DNA of 64,000 bases from Conchocele bisecta (taxonomy: Eukaryota; Mollusca; Bivalvia; Lucinida; Thyasiridae). This document shows, one piece after another, positions 1 through 11,356 of this stretch (its first letter is position 1; every line of letters starts with the position of its first letter). The stretch lies in assembly GCA_029237695.1 (NCBI GenBank), contig CM055265.1, positions 111,154,773 through 111,218,772 on the forward strand, in the 5' to 3' direction. The translations under genes and the position numbers were made by a program. A model generated the notes under the pieces. It was not told the DNA's origin, searched no databases, and was given only the letters and a program-made list of their open reading frames with translations.

Positions 1-117
1 GGTTTTGTCTTCTCAAGTTTCGGGGAGTGTTTATGAACTGACAATTCGTGTAGACAAAGTGGGGATAAAGGACTTCGATGGCTTAGTTTGGAGGTACCCA
101 GGTACCCCTAGTTGCAG

Positions 118-873
118 GTGACAGCGCCAGGAAACATGAACTTGCAGCAGAATGGAGGAAACCCGACCATGCTTAGCAGCAAACTGAAATCGCCTACGCA
201 TCACACTGGCAACAACAGCACAATGGACTCGTTTCAAGATGGTGGTCAGCCAGCCAGCGAATATCAGGCTAACGTGGAGGGGCCTTACAACTACATGAAC
301 AGTGAAGTGAATAACTACCCTGGGGAGCAGGGTATCGGTGGTACCGAGAACTAACGGACACATGAACGACGGAATGGGTCACCACGCGCAGGTGTCCCAG
401 TATGGCTATAATCGACCAGGATACAACATGGAGAACAGCATGGGAACTGGTGCTGAGTTTCCGTCCGGAGGTTAGGCCAACGCAGTACCCTCAGTCCGGA
501 GGCCGGCCTGGCTATCCGGGAGGTGGTCGGCCGGGTATGGCGCCCAGTCGTCCGGGCATGCCAGGTCAGGGCATGGGTATGGTGCCGGCAGGATACAACC
601 CGGGCCAGCAGCGGATGATGTCCGGCCAGAGTATCCTGCAGCAGGGAGGCCCGACGCCCACACTGAACCAACTGTTACAGACAACCCAACTCGGGTCCGC
701 GATATCCACAGGGCACGTATTCGACGGCTACACTGGGCCACCCAAGGATCTGGGGCCGACATGGGCAGCGGGCCAATGGGCCGTACATGCACAGTCGTGG
801 GTTCCAAACCAAACGGGGTATGGGAGGCTACCGCAGCTACCAATGTCCGGCGGGACACCGTACAGAGGGACAG
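118..873 (+). CDS. ARID1: ARID1/BAF250 (Osa) homologue, N-terminal exon with frameshifts
   Basis: ARID1 proteins are DNA-binding subunits of the BAF (SWI/SNF) chromatin-remodelling complex in the nucleus; this exon covers only the disordered Gly/Pro/Met/Gln-rich N-terminal arm. The strongest marker is GPTPTLNQLL (about 648-677), a signature just like the TPTLNQLL of vertebrate ARID1A/B; Gly-Tyr-Pro-Gly-rich and PGMPGQGMGM stretches fit. The reading frame moves: frame 1 from 118 to a stop at 352-354, then frame 2 from about 350 to a TAG at 473-475, then frame 3 to about 690, and further shifts are needed to keep a plausible Gly/Met-rich sequence to the end. At least two shifts are clear (near 351 and near 472, each explained by one extra T); about three or four more are inferred. 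The first in-frame ATG is at 136; a possible acceptor (TTGCAG) ends at 117, so whether 136 is the true start is open. The donor ACAG/gtattt at 873/874 is in a frame that would join the next exon at phase 0. Could be a pseudogene, but the downstream exons are clean. Confidence 0.7.
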
Positions 874-879
874 GTATTT

Positions 880-1790
880 ACATGTAGCTGGGCTGGACTG
901 CTGACAAAAGGCACCCGCTGACAAAAGGCACCTTATGACATTGTGCAAAGTGTATTTCCCAATCAGACAGCACATATACGCAGCCACACTCTTGATTGTC
1001 GATTCAGTGAGACCATTACTGAATTGAAAGCACAATTGATCGGGATCTACACTTCCGACAAATGTCATAAAGTTCTTAATTATGCCTGTTTTTTGTATAC
1101 AATGTCAACAGGGATCCATGGATAAGATATTTTTTTCTGCAGTAATATATAAAAAAGGCTGAAGTTGTAGTCAAATTTCACAATTTCATGTTAGTGAAAT
1201 AGAGGCATGTTTATTCATTGTCACAATTATCAACCTGCATGCATGGAAAATGTCAATACTGCAATTCGTAAAACAACCCGCCTTTGAGGATGCTTTATTG
1301 ACATTTCCTCCAGAGAGTCTATTCTTATCTGATTAATCAGGCAAACTGCTGCATGACAAAAGCCACTACTTGGCATTTCTCCTCAACAATACTTTAATGA
1401 AATGACCATGTCGCACTATACAGCTATTAACCCTTTCAACACCACAGGCCTGTATAGTGTGGTATTGGAAAAAGTGTAGATCCAGATGTGCCAGCCGTTT
1501 CATCAGGATCTGCACTTTTTGCAAGTAATTTGGTTTTCTTGTATGCTGGGTCATTTACATTTAATCCATTGTTACTGCAGTTGTAACACAAGTTTGGAAA
1601 GGGACCAAACAAACCCAGCCAATGCCATGTTGTTTACAAGCTGTCAAAACAACATGTGGTCTAGCTGAAATTGATCTTCCTAGTACAAATGACATTTACG
1701 TTCACAGCAATAAAGTAAAACAATTTAAATGTACATGTATTACCCAGTTAGTGACGGCCGTCGATTCACGCAAGACTGACAATATTATTT
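880..1790. other. Intron stretch with an old repeat fragment
   Basis: A+T-rich, no coding signal. Positions 1428-1545 carry a dispersed motif built around 'accacaggcctgtatagtgt' followed by 'catcaggatctgcac', seen again at 10183-10270 (+), 36838-36915 (reverse) and 49908-49955. This looks like a worn low-complexity repeat family of unknown class. The remainder shows nothing I can name. Confidence 0.4.
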
Positions 1791-2294
1791 CAGGTTACCT
1801 AGTTAAGTACATGTATTTCAGGTTACCTAGTTAAGTACATGTATTTCAGGTTACCTAGTTAAGTACATGTATTTCAGGTTACCTAGTTAAGTACATGTAT
1901 ATTACCTGTTAAGTAGTGTATTTCAGGTTACCTAGTTAAGTACGTGTATTTCAGGTTACCTACGTTAAGTACTGTATTTCGGTTACCTAGTTATACGTGA
2001 TTTCAGGTTACCTATTAGTACATATTTAAGTTACTAGTTAAGTATGTATTTCAGGTTACCTAGTTAAGTACATGTATTTCAGTTACCTAGTTTAAGGTAC
2101 GTGATTTCAGTTACCTAGTTAAGTACATGTATTTCAGGTTACCTGTTAATAGTTGTATTTCAGTTACCATTTAAGACATGTATTTCAGGTTACCTAGTTA
2201 AGTACATGTATTTCAGGTTACCTAGTTAAGTACATGTATTTCAGGTTACCTAGTTAAGTACATGTATTTCAGGTTACCTAGTTAAGTACATGTA
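1791..2294 (+). repeat. 28-bp minisatellite, about 18 copies
   Basis: Tandem copies of a 28-bp unit that begins aggttacctagttaagtaca and ends tgtatttc. The first four and last four units are identical to consensus, whereas units from about 1900 to 2180 carry scattered one- and two-base deletions. The edge-perfect, centre-noisy pattern is unusual for array evolution and looks like sequence error. Confidence 0.9.
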
Positions 2295-4080
2295 CTGTCC
2301 TTTTTATTTTGTGTCTGCCGTATATCTTGTGTGTACTGTTTGTAGTATTTTCTTGAAACTTCAGACATGGATAAATCTTATTTATTGTTGCAAACGCACA
2401 GACTTCATGTAGATATGTATCAACCCAATGGTATGTCACATGTAAGAAAAGAAAGACAACTCCCATCACAGTTCGAGAAAAAATAAATGCAACAGTCCGG
2501 GGCAACCCGGTTTCAGAGCTCTAGATAAGGCAGGGTTCAATCTAGGAAGCAAATGTAGTAGATTGGAGAACTTGAAAATAAATAGTAGAATTTGAAATAA
2601 AATAAAAATTTCTTTATTTCATCTCGAAAGTATATGTTGTTACCACCCATTTGAACCTCTTTATAAACCTCTACATAAATATCGTTTATGAATTGGATGT
2701 GCATACATTCTGTGTATATTTAGTTAATACCAAATTGAATTATCATAAACATCGGGTTACGTTAACATCGATTGGAAAAAGTTGCAAAAGGACGAAACTA
2801 CGTAGGTACGAAATCTCCGAAATTGTCCGTGATATTTACAGACTTTTTCATGTTTTCTGACAATAGAGTTAGCCATATTTGGTCGAAATAAACAGTAATA
2901 TAATAAACAATATTTGTTTTCGGCATCAAAGGATTTCATTAGAATATATCGATTTCGTATTTAATTCTTTCACACTTTTCGGCGAAAAAGAAAGTTGCAT
3001 CCACTGTAGCCTAGGCGACTAGGTTCGTCAGGTGGCGCTTCTAGTGGGTATATCCACATAAGCTGACCAAAATGTGTGTAGGAAACTACAAAATTTGTTC
3101 GCCACCGGGTGACCCAGCTTATAATAATTTTTACTGCCCGACCCAGAAACGACTCGCATCTGGCGCCAGTTAAAACGCATGTGTTTGTTTGTCTGGTTGA
3201 GAGTAATCGGAGGGAGTTAACTATACCGGGTTCATGATCAATCGCTGATAGATCTATTGCCGACGTATTTCGCGCGAAGTAACCTGTCAATCATGCCACT
3301 AAGGGCTGCCTTTACTTACCCGCGATTGGCTGTACTGTAAAAATAACTTCGCCACGAGAATAACACGTGTTTTGAACTGACGATTATAGTAGCCCGAAGC
3401 AATGTTTGGCTATAGGGGATTATTGAAACTACCGACCTGTGACTTTTATTGTCACAGCGGGTAGGCATGATTTTAGTGAATCGCATATAATGATGTGATG
3501 AAAATTTGGTCAAACAATCGGGTGTCGTAAAACAAATGGTATTGTAAACAGTTTGGTAGGCCTGCAATTAGCGAGGTTTAGGTCACTGGGTGGGAAATGG
3601 GGATTACCTGAACAAATTTGGTTGCAGCTTTTTTTAGAATTTCCGATATTTTGCGATATTTTTTTAAGGCGAAGTGAACTTGCTGGACACATAGGGCGAC
3701 TTGGGCGAAAAAAAAGCGATGACTTCGCCCAAGTCGGCCTCAAAATTGAACCCTGTAAGGTGCGTATTGGCATATTTTATGCACTTATTTTAGCAGAATG
3801 CGCATTCATTATCAAACGTGGGAGTCAGTGGTGGGAGTGCAAAATCCTCTCAGCAATGTGAAAATAGACATTGATTTTCAAATTGAGTAGAGAAAATATA
3901 CTGTAATAAAGTTGAAAATGAACTTAGTTGAGCTCGAATAAGTGAATTTTTAAATTTGTTTTATCTTGTATCATTTGTTCCCTATTTAATAAGGAAGAAA
4001 ATCAATAATATATGTTTGTAAAAGTAAAATACACATGGAATTTGAAATCTGGGGGTATAATACTCTTTAGATACAAAACT
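2295..4080. repeat. Diverged internal copy of the 48-49 kb pogo-like element, plus unassigned intron
   Basis: From about 2670 to 3650 the sequence aligns by eye with 48540-49400 (shared blocks such as 'cgggttacgttaacatcgat' and 'gggattacctgaac'). At 48-49 kb those blocks lie inside an element flanked by TA; here I cannot see matching ends, so this is a truncated or older copy. Positions 2295-2660 and 3700-4080 are A+T-rich with nothing recognisable. Confidence 0.55.
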
Positions 4081-4413
4081 TATCTGGAGCTCTGTGGTTT
4101 ACCGTACCATCTCTAATCAACTGATTTAATGGGGCACGAATACACACCTCTCCATATTCCAAGGTCTTCGTAATCCTATTTTAGGGGAAGGGGCCAAGTG
4201 GACTTTGGTGTGGTATGGACCTGGCACCAGGTCAGGTTATTCTAATTTCAGGGCTGAATATATTTGTTCTCGATGTAAATATTCCATTCTGATTTTTGGG
4301 ATTTTCCCCCCAATGCAGCAGGTTAAAATGGGGTCGAAGCTGTTTGCCCGGCCTTACATGACCTTAGCTGTTGATGTTCAACACTAATAAACAAACAAAC
4401 CTCTCCATATTGA
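4081..4413. repeat. SINE-like fragments
   Basis: Positions 4090-4140 resemble the head-end of the minus-strand SINE at 5720-5935 ('ggtttaccgt', 'ggggcacga'). Positions 4150-4400 contain a body also seen at 8440-8560 ('gcctggcaccag' type block, then 'ctgaatatat') and end in 'aataaacaaacaaac', a typical SINE tail. Old, with no clear target duplication. Confidence 0.5.
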
Positions 4414-4421
4414 CTTGCATG

Positions 4422-5694
4422 CAGGGTTGGCCGGGAAATACCGGGGGCGGGAATTCCCGGCGGGAAATACCGTCCCGGGAAATACTCCCCAAAGTGGGAA
4501 ATACCGGGAATTATCGGGAAATATAAATTTTGATGTTATTATTTGATAATTAAAGTTATTTAAATTAAGTTTTAAGCTCAGTAATAGTTAATTAAACAAT
4601 CAACAACTTACTAATTAGATATAGGGGTTAATTACAATGTATAGATCTGTTTCATTCCCAACTAGGGGTACTCATCAGGTGGAATATTTGGCAACCATGA
4701 CTATTATATTTTGGTTGTATTATTTTTTTTTTAAAAATTACTTCTTCATTTTTTTAGGAAGCATTCTGAGTGTCTGCTAGATACAATTCACAAGGATAAC
4801 GTCATCATGATCAGACTATGTTTAGACAACAGGCTGTTAATTGTCAACCTTCTCCCACACTAATATTCGGTATCAAGAAATGAGAATAAATGATCTTAGC
4901 ATGCATGATGTGCATACACATAGTCTCCTACAAAAGTTCTTATATGACTGACAATGTACTGTTGTTTTATGCTTTGCATTTGTATTACTTATTTGCATTA
5001 TTATTATGACATTTATTTAACGTGAAGACTATGGTACGTATGAGATACAGTACCTAAAATCGTTAAAATTAGCCAAAAGCCTACTAATGTCTACTTATTT
5101 TGCATGTACATTGATGAGACTTTAATATACTTTAATAAACCATACAGACTATGACAACAGGCTGTTAATTGTCAGCCTTCTCTCACACCTTTTGTGTCAT
5201 ACTGTATAATAAGAACCCAGGTGGTCTGTATATGGTCATGTCAAGTTGTAAAACAATTACACTTACACTGTACATTGATTATCCCTGTTATCAACAGGGA
5301 TTTTCTCAAAATTTTAAAAGCAGCTTTTATTAGTGGCAGGTTACTATAGTAATGAGGGGTGTTCTCATATACAATAAAATAGACAGTTGGCAAATACTAC
5401 ATAGACTTGTAAATAGGGAAGAAAATTGTCTAGAAAATAATAATGTTTTTTTTCTCTAAATAAACTTATTATTTCTTTTTTCATTGCAGAATGTTTTACC
5501 TGTATGCTTATCAGTCTACACAGATATAAACCATAGTAGATATAGGGGAATATAGAGACTCATCTTGACATTTTGGAATGAAAAAGACCATCAAGATTCA
5601 TATTTCCCGGTATTTCCCAGTATTTCCTGGTATTTCCCGGTATTTCCCGCCGTCCTGGGAAATACTCTTATTTCCCGGGAAATTGCCAACCCTG
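4422..5694. mobile_element. hAT-type non-autonomous DNA transposon
   Basis: Ends are CAGGGTTGGC... and ...GCCAACCCTG, extended by imperfect inverted copies of 'ccgggaaatacc' iterations (4430-4515 and 5605-5690). The flanks CTTGCATG (4414-4421) and CTTGCATA (5695-5702) are an 8-bp target duplication with one mismatch, as expected for hAT. The interior (1.27 kb) has no transposase ORF; it carries two copies of 'aacaggctgttaattgtca' (about 4830 and 5157). It is inserted into older repeat sequence. Confidence 0.88.
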
Positions 5695-5719
5695 CTTGCA
5701 TACGAACCATGACCTACTC

Positions 5720-5935
5720 GCCCCGCCAAATTGAAATTCATCCCCGAATTCCATACTGTTTTGGGACACTGATAATCTGTGGGAGGATCGGAGTATATAT
5801 CAGTAACGGTCCCTCGTTCGGAACCAAATGTCACAGTATGAGAAAAAGTTCACCCGCCTGGCACTTGAACTCGGGAACTCTGGTTTACCGTGCCGTCGCT
5901 CTAACCGACTGAGCTAACAGGGCACGATCGAATAC
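5720..5935 (-). repeat. tRNA-derived SINE, minus strand
   Basis: Read on the minus strand, the head (about 5926 down to 5860) shows a pol III A box (TAGCTCAGTCGGTTAGAGC) and a B box (GTTCCCGAGTTCAAGTGCC), then a non-tRNA body. The acceptor stem does not close, so it is a SINE head rather than a tRNA gene. Confidence 0.75.
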
Positions 5936-8180
5936 ACTCCTTCTCCCTATAGTGACTTATATGCCTTGTATACCAACTGTGACAACAGGGTACAGAGTAG
6001 TTTGCCCTTTGTTTGGCATACAAAGTATGTCAATGGGTATTAGCTTTCGTACTTTCATCCGTCAGTCCGTAAGATTTGCGTTATGTTTTTGGGTACCCAT
6101 TATCTCTGCGACCGTAAGTAGGATTGACTTGAAACTTCATATACCTCTTTATCAACTTCAATATTTTCATTCTATGGCCCACACATGGTGTTTTTATGCC
6201 CTGGGCAACGTCGTGGCCAAAATATCTAGTTAGACCTTCTTTATGTCTGGAGAATACCACTAATACCCTATGGAATGTTTTCTTGACACACAACACACAG
6301 TTAAATATTGACCACATTGGTGTGTCAACTGGTCCTCATACAGCACTGAGTATATAGGTCTCATTAGTCGGGACTAGTTGTCACTTTCTGATAACTGTTT
6401 TTGCCTTGAGAAATAATGAATTCCATAAACTGAAATTCATACAAAACGCTGACTTCAAATTATCAACGAGCGACGAAAGTGGGATACATGTGCTTTAGTG
6501 CTCCGGAGGAATGAAATGATGCGCTGATGACTATGCACCATTCACAGTTTTTTTTGTCATTCATACAAGTGTGCATCTTTGCATGCGATTAATATGCCTG
6601 TCCGTTGTAATCTTCAACACCACCAGGCAGGGACATAGCACAAGTGGAAGACTCGGACCTAGGACCCAATAAATGGCTAATTTACAGCGATTCAGTTACA
6701 ATTCACTAGCTGGTACTCGATGACCCTGAAAACAGTGAGTCCCACTGCGTGTCCCAAATTTCCAACTCGACCCCCTCCCTCCCCTTAAAAATGTTTATAT
6801 CTGCCAGGGGTGTGTAAAATTATTTGAAATATCACTTGCCCTTAAGGTCTAGTAAATGCAAAATCTTACTCGCCCTTACTGGTTTGCCACTCGCCCTTCT
6901 ATTTTATACAGATATTTCAATATTCACTATGTTCACCATTAGTAGGCTATATATGCTACTGTACATGTATGTTATATGAAACTCTTCACAAAAAACTTTT
7001 TGAGACACTTGCCCTTTGGGCAAGTGGGCTTGAAAAATTTACTTGCCCGAATGAACTTCTAGGTGCCCATTTATTTGTGCAGAATTTTAACCGCTTATTG
7101 GCGGTTAAATGTATAGTAGTATATGTAACTAACATAAAGTGGCATATCATGCATTTATTAGTAATACTTATGATATGGCCATATGAGTAAACAATAATTT
7201 ATGTTTTATATAGTGAAAAACTACTTCTCCCTCAAATCAAAATAGGTCAGACAATTTAGGGAGAGAATTTCACCCTGTAAAATGATCCCTGTATTGCTAA
7301 CATTAAAATAAATTGAGTATAATGTTTTAAATTAATTAATTTAAATAATTACAATAAATAGATATACAGTCAAACCTGTGCTAACGACCACCTGTGAATA
7401 GAGACCACCTGTCCACAACGGCCAGTTAAAAATCACCCCCCTACCCTGTCCAATTTTGTTCTTTTAAGACCTTGGAATAAAGACCACCCCGAACTGCGGC
7501 CAGCTATTTTCATTCCCACACAGCATTTTTGTATGTGAACAGCGGCCATATCAAGTTTTTGTCGGCAAAAATAAATAGCACCACAATTGCTATTTTCCTT
7601 TCGTTCCAATCTGGCCGCTATCATTTGAATTGAAACTGGTTGCATCCAATTAGTCATCGATTACATTTGCATACATTGACACAACGTTCTTTTCAAAACA
7701 TTTACCTTGCCCGGTATGGTCGGTGTCATTTTGGCGACATTAAACATTTTCCATGAAAAATATTGCATAATGCCATTAACGGTAATTCCCGATATTTATT
7801 CCGTGTTGTGTATTCCAATAGGCAAAATGCAATTCCGCGTAAGTCATAAAACTCCATCATTAGTTGGCAAACTGTGTTTACACGATGCTGATTCGTCTAC
7901 AGTGACAAGACTAAGACTTCAAACACACCGCGCTTGTCAAGTACATTGTGTATTACTACGTGTAAGTTTCACACCGCGCGGCACACGGCCGTATCAAAGA
8001 TCAATACACGCGGTTGCTGACGTTAGTCCCGTAGTCCACACTAGACCCTGTCGGATGCGCAGCCTAGCGAAACAATACTACCGGGAACCAGTCTAAAGTA
8101 ACACAACAAACGTGTTTATGTGAATTGGGTCTCGATCTCCGACAAATCCAGGCTTATTGCATTAGCGGCCAGACCAGGCA
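5936..8180. other. Intron with scattered old repeat pieces
   Basis: No gene. Positions 5990-6150 match 44950-45040 plus 46315-46370 (the uninterrupted form of the site where the 45040-46314 element inserted). Around 6640 there is a degenerate 'gtggaagactcggaccta' arm of the palindromic family seen at 43767 and 48938. At 7371 'cagtcaaacctgtgctaacg' looks like a pogo-like left end (compare 47959), with no right end that I could find. The 129-codon ORF at 7707-8096 resembles no protein family I know and looks fortuitous. Confidence 0.4.
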
Positions 8181-8690
8181 GTGGATTCGCGTTGTCTGAC
8201 CATGGTTTGGCCCCGTGCAGGCACCGGGGCGGGATCAACTGATCCTGAGAATAGTGCTGCAGTAGCCATTGCTTGTCGTAAAAGGCGACTAAACTGGCTT
8301 AACGATTGGGTTCATACTTTCCGGAACCCACTATACCGGATTTGGCCCTCATGTACATTTTTGGCTTTCTTGTATGTGAGAGTTGAGTCGGGCTATGCCC
8401 CATATATAAAAGTAAGATTAGCGCTAATCCTATTACTTTTAGGGGATGGGATAAATGATTCTGGTGTGGCGAGGGCCTGGCACCAGATCAGGTTGTTCTA
8501 ATTTCAGGACTGAATATATATTTTGATTGTAAATATTGAGTTCTGAAGTTGGGATTTACCCCCCTTGGACAGGTGGATATGGGACTCGACCCCGTTGACC
8601 CGTCTGCGTGTAGACTCCCTGAGGCTTGTACCTCTATGTCAGAAAAGCGGACGTTAAACCCTATTCACTCACTCACTCACTGACCATGGT
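8181..8690 (+). repeat. SINE or short LINE-tail element, plus strand
   Basis: Starts in a 'ccccgtgcaggcaccggggc' type block, passes 'gcttgtcgtaaaaggcgact' (a block common in molluscan SINEs as I recall them) and ends in 'gcggacgttaaaccctattc' followed by 'actcactcactcac', a characteristic tail. Part of the body (8440-8560) is shared with 4190-4290. Confidence 0.6.
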
Positions 8691-9433
8691 TTACAATGCT
8701 CGCCAATCTCTAATTAAAACATCAGTAATTAGGTCAGCGGACATTGCCAATTCGTCATAGGCTTGTAGTATAAACACATATACAAAAAAAATAGGACGAA
8801 ACGACCCGGGTCGAGGAAACAGAAATCTCCTTTCCGGTCCTCTTTGGTTTCTAGTCATACCGGGGGCGAGGTATCGGGTACGTTTTGACCCGCACCCGAG
8901 TTATCGATCGGCCGGCTCGTCATAGGGTCGAGATGTCGGTAAGCGAAAATGCGAATTTACACCTGTCCGCTTCTAGACGACTTTCAATTCCGGTGTAAAC
9001 AATTCGTAATTTTAAAGAATTTGAAAAAACATTTCTTCTGTCCAGTTTTGTTACGTTTATGCGTTTTTAAAAAAGGTGCCTGTCGGGCATGTGAAATTGG
9101 AAAATTTACATGTCCGTCGCGATTTCTACTCGTCTCGGGCATCGGGCACCCGGCTAATTTCGCAGACTGTGAAATCTATCTCCAGATAGACAATCCAACA
9201 GTTGTCATGGTATAATGAATAAATATTTATTTGTATTTTCTCGACCTGTCGCTTCGCCCGCTCTGTTTCCCTAATTTTCTCGTCATCTCCACCATCCGGA
9301 CGACCAAATAATGAGCGAAATTCGGTTTGCTTTGACATTTGCGAATGTTTCTTATCATCTATGATCTGTACAAAACAATTTTCATGATATTTGCAGACTA
9401 CACAGCACACAAAATACTTTAAGTAGATGTTAA
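8691..9433. other. Unassigned intron
   Basis: No supported gene or repeat. Rich in CpG between 8780 and 8950. A stretch near 9070-9200 is coding-like only by chance, as far as I can tell. Confidence 0.4.
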
Positions 9434-10135
9434 AGGTACATAACCGCGCAGTAGGCACAAAATGTTCTTTATAGCAATTAAATAAGTGTATAATTATGTC
9501 ACTATTCCACCAGTTCTAAAAATTACGAGTGCCCGCTATACAAATATAATCATTTATTAATTATCAATTTACTGTTAGCGACGCGCGGCGGTATAACAGT
9601 CTATTTTGATAATGTGTGGGGACGACGACTTTCACATCATGGCTTGCGGTGCGCATGCACAGTATAATACGCACGCCAGTAGGCTTCCCAATATGTAAAC
9701 AAGAATATCAACATGTCGAAACGTCCAGGACGGAAATTGTATGAAACGGCGTCGGCCAAAAAAAAGGCGAAATGTCTGAGGGACAGGCAGTACAGAGAGA
9801 GAGTGGTTAATATTGGCGACCTTATCACCAAATGGAAAGAGTTATACGTGGAGATTTAGATTTGGACTCGAACAGAGATTTTTCTTCTCAACTTCTGATA
9901 CTTGACTGCGCATGTCAAAGATGTGATATGATTGCACCGTGTCACGTGACGAGTATTGGTAAAAATAGCACGAGGTCGGAAACTACCCTTTCTGGTCGCG
10001 GCATATAAAATGCACCAATTAACACGCGCTGTAATTAAAAATAACTCGTTAGTGGGTAGACAAATGGCTCATATAAGGCATGACAGAAAATGAAAAATAG
10101 TAGTACAGTGTAACCTGCTGCGTGGGCATGTACCT
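9434..10135 (+). mobile_element. TTAA-flanked TIR element (Kolobok/piggyBac-like), 702 bp
   Basis: The ends AGGTACATAACCGCGCAG and CTGCGTGGGCATGTACCT are imperfect inverted repeats, and both are flanked by TTAA (9430-9433 and 10136-10139), the target used by piggyBac and Kolobok transposases. The element carries one short ORF (9713-9859) and is otherwise non-coding. Superfamily is uncertain, since TTAA does not separate the two. Confidence 0.7.
9713..9859 (+). CDS. 48-codon basic ORF inside the TTAA element
   Basis: Reads from ATG at 9713 to TAG at 9857. It starts MSKRPGRKLYETASAKKKAK, a strongly basic leader, continues with a charged helix (RDRQYRERV) and ends KWKELYVEI. It could be the first exon of a transposase or of an accessory protein trapped in a deletion derivative, or a captured host start region; a GT following the stop is not obvious. 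I do not recognise the family securely. Its position in the centre of a TIR element is the main reason to record it. Confidence 0.35.
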   Translation: MSKRPGRKLYETASAKKKAKCLRDRQYRERVVNIGDLITKWKELYVEI

Positions 10136-10972
10136 TTAAATGCTTAATAATCGAACAGGTTATGGGACTGTGAGTACATTAAATCTTTCAACACCACAAA
10201 CCTCTATAGCAATATTTACAGTGTAAATCCGTGAGCCGTCTCATCAGGATCTGCACTGTTTGCAAGTATTGTTCATATTTGTCAAAGAAAAACATCCCAT
10301 TTTTTAACTCGACTATTCAAAGAATAGTTAGAGCTTATATTGTCACCCCGGCGTCGTGGTTGGCGTCACCGTCACGTCACGCCTTGGTTAAGGTTTTTAG
10401 TCAAGCTTGTATATGCAATACTACTGGCCCTACACCCACCATACTTGGACAACTTCATCTCCCTAATTGTTTGGCCTAGATTGAACCCTGTTTCAAGCAT
10501 GCACTTCTTTGACGGTTTTAGTGATTCTTACTTTAGCACATGCCCATGATCATGTTACGGTTAAATGTCTCAAATGCAACACCGCTTCCGTGGCGGAATT
10601 CTTGTCAGCTCACCTCCTAGGACCCAATACTTGGCTCATTTGGAAAAAGTTACCCCACCCACCCATTTCCATACACTATACCTTACAGCCTTTTCCAAGG
10701 TAGACAAGAGTTTTAAAAAATGCCCTAGACAGGCTTAATTTCGGGCTCGCTCAAACACAGCAAGTTTCGATTTTTTTCTGCTGATTTACGTCTCTGGCAG
10801 TAGATTAATGCATTAAGCCCACAAATATTTTCACTTTATACATCTGTGTTTAATATATTGTTAGTTACACGCATTTTAGCTACCAACATCACAGAGGAAT
10901 TTCTCTGTCCGAAACAATCTCACACAACCCGCTTTACACATCGCCAACTGATTGGTTGAACAAATATAGCAG
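10136..10972. repeat. Old dispersed repeats
   Basis: Positions 10183-10270 are another copy of the 'catcaggatctgcac' motif family. Positions 10498-10610 ('catgcacttct' to 'cttccgtggcggaattcttg') recur at 43474-43590 and in part at 51036-51130, so this is a three-copy dispersed family. The rest is anonymous. Confidence 0.55.
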
Positions 10973-11356
10973 TTTCTGTTTCATACTTTCCTGTTATATG
11001 TTGCTATATACTAAGCTTCTATTGGGGCTACCCATTCCGAATACAATTTATTGACCCGCATCTAGTCCCCACTTACACCTGTCCCATATCGACCACGCAT
11101 GCGCGCACGGTAGACTTCCTCTTTTCTTCGGCCGGCTTACGTGGAGGTAACTTTTTTTGTTGCACCAATTTGTTTGCCTGTTTTATACGCTCTATTACTG
11201 ATTATTGTCTGTAAGTAGTCAATAACTTCTGTAATAGAGTGTGGGCTAGTCGAAAATATTTCATTTTGAAATTATTTTGAGTTTTTTCTTAGTGTGACCA
11301 CGTCGCGGTGTTCCTATATCGGACATTCCGATTTTCGACAAAATTTATTTATATTT

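Noticed and set aside
402..887. 161-codon ORF as an intact small protein
   Set aside because: It is one frame of the frameshifted ARID1 exon; its two ends leave the plausible ARID1 sequence, and it runs past a good donor at 873/874.
1791..2294. CRISPR-like array because of the 28-bp unit
   Set aside because: There are no spacers; units are directly contiguous, and the context is animal intron.
5860..5926. Functional tRNA gene on the minus strand
   Set aside because: A and B boxes are present, but the acceptor and anticodon stems do not pair well and the sequence continues into a SINE body.
7707..8096. 129-codon ORF as a gene
   Set aside because: No recognisable domain and composition typical of random GC-richer intron; no start or splice context that stands out.
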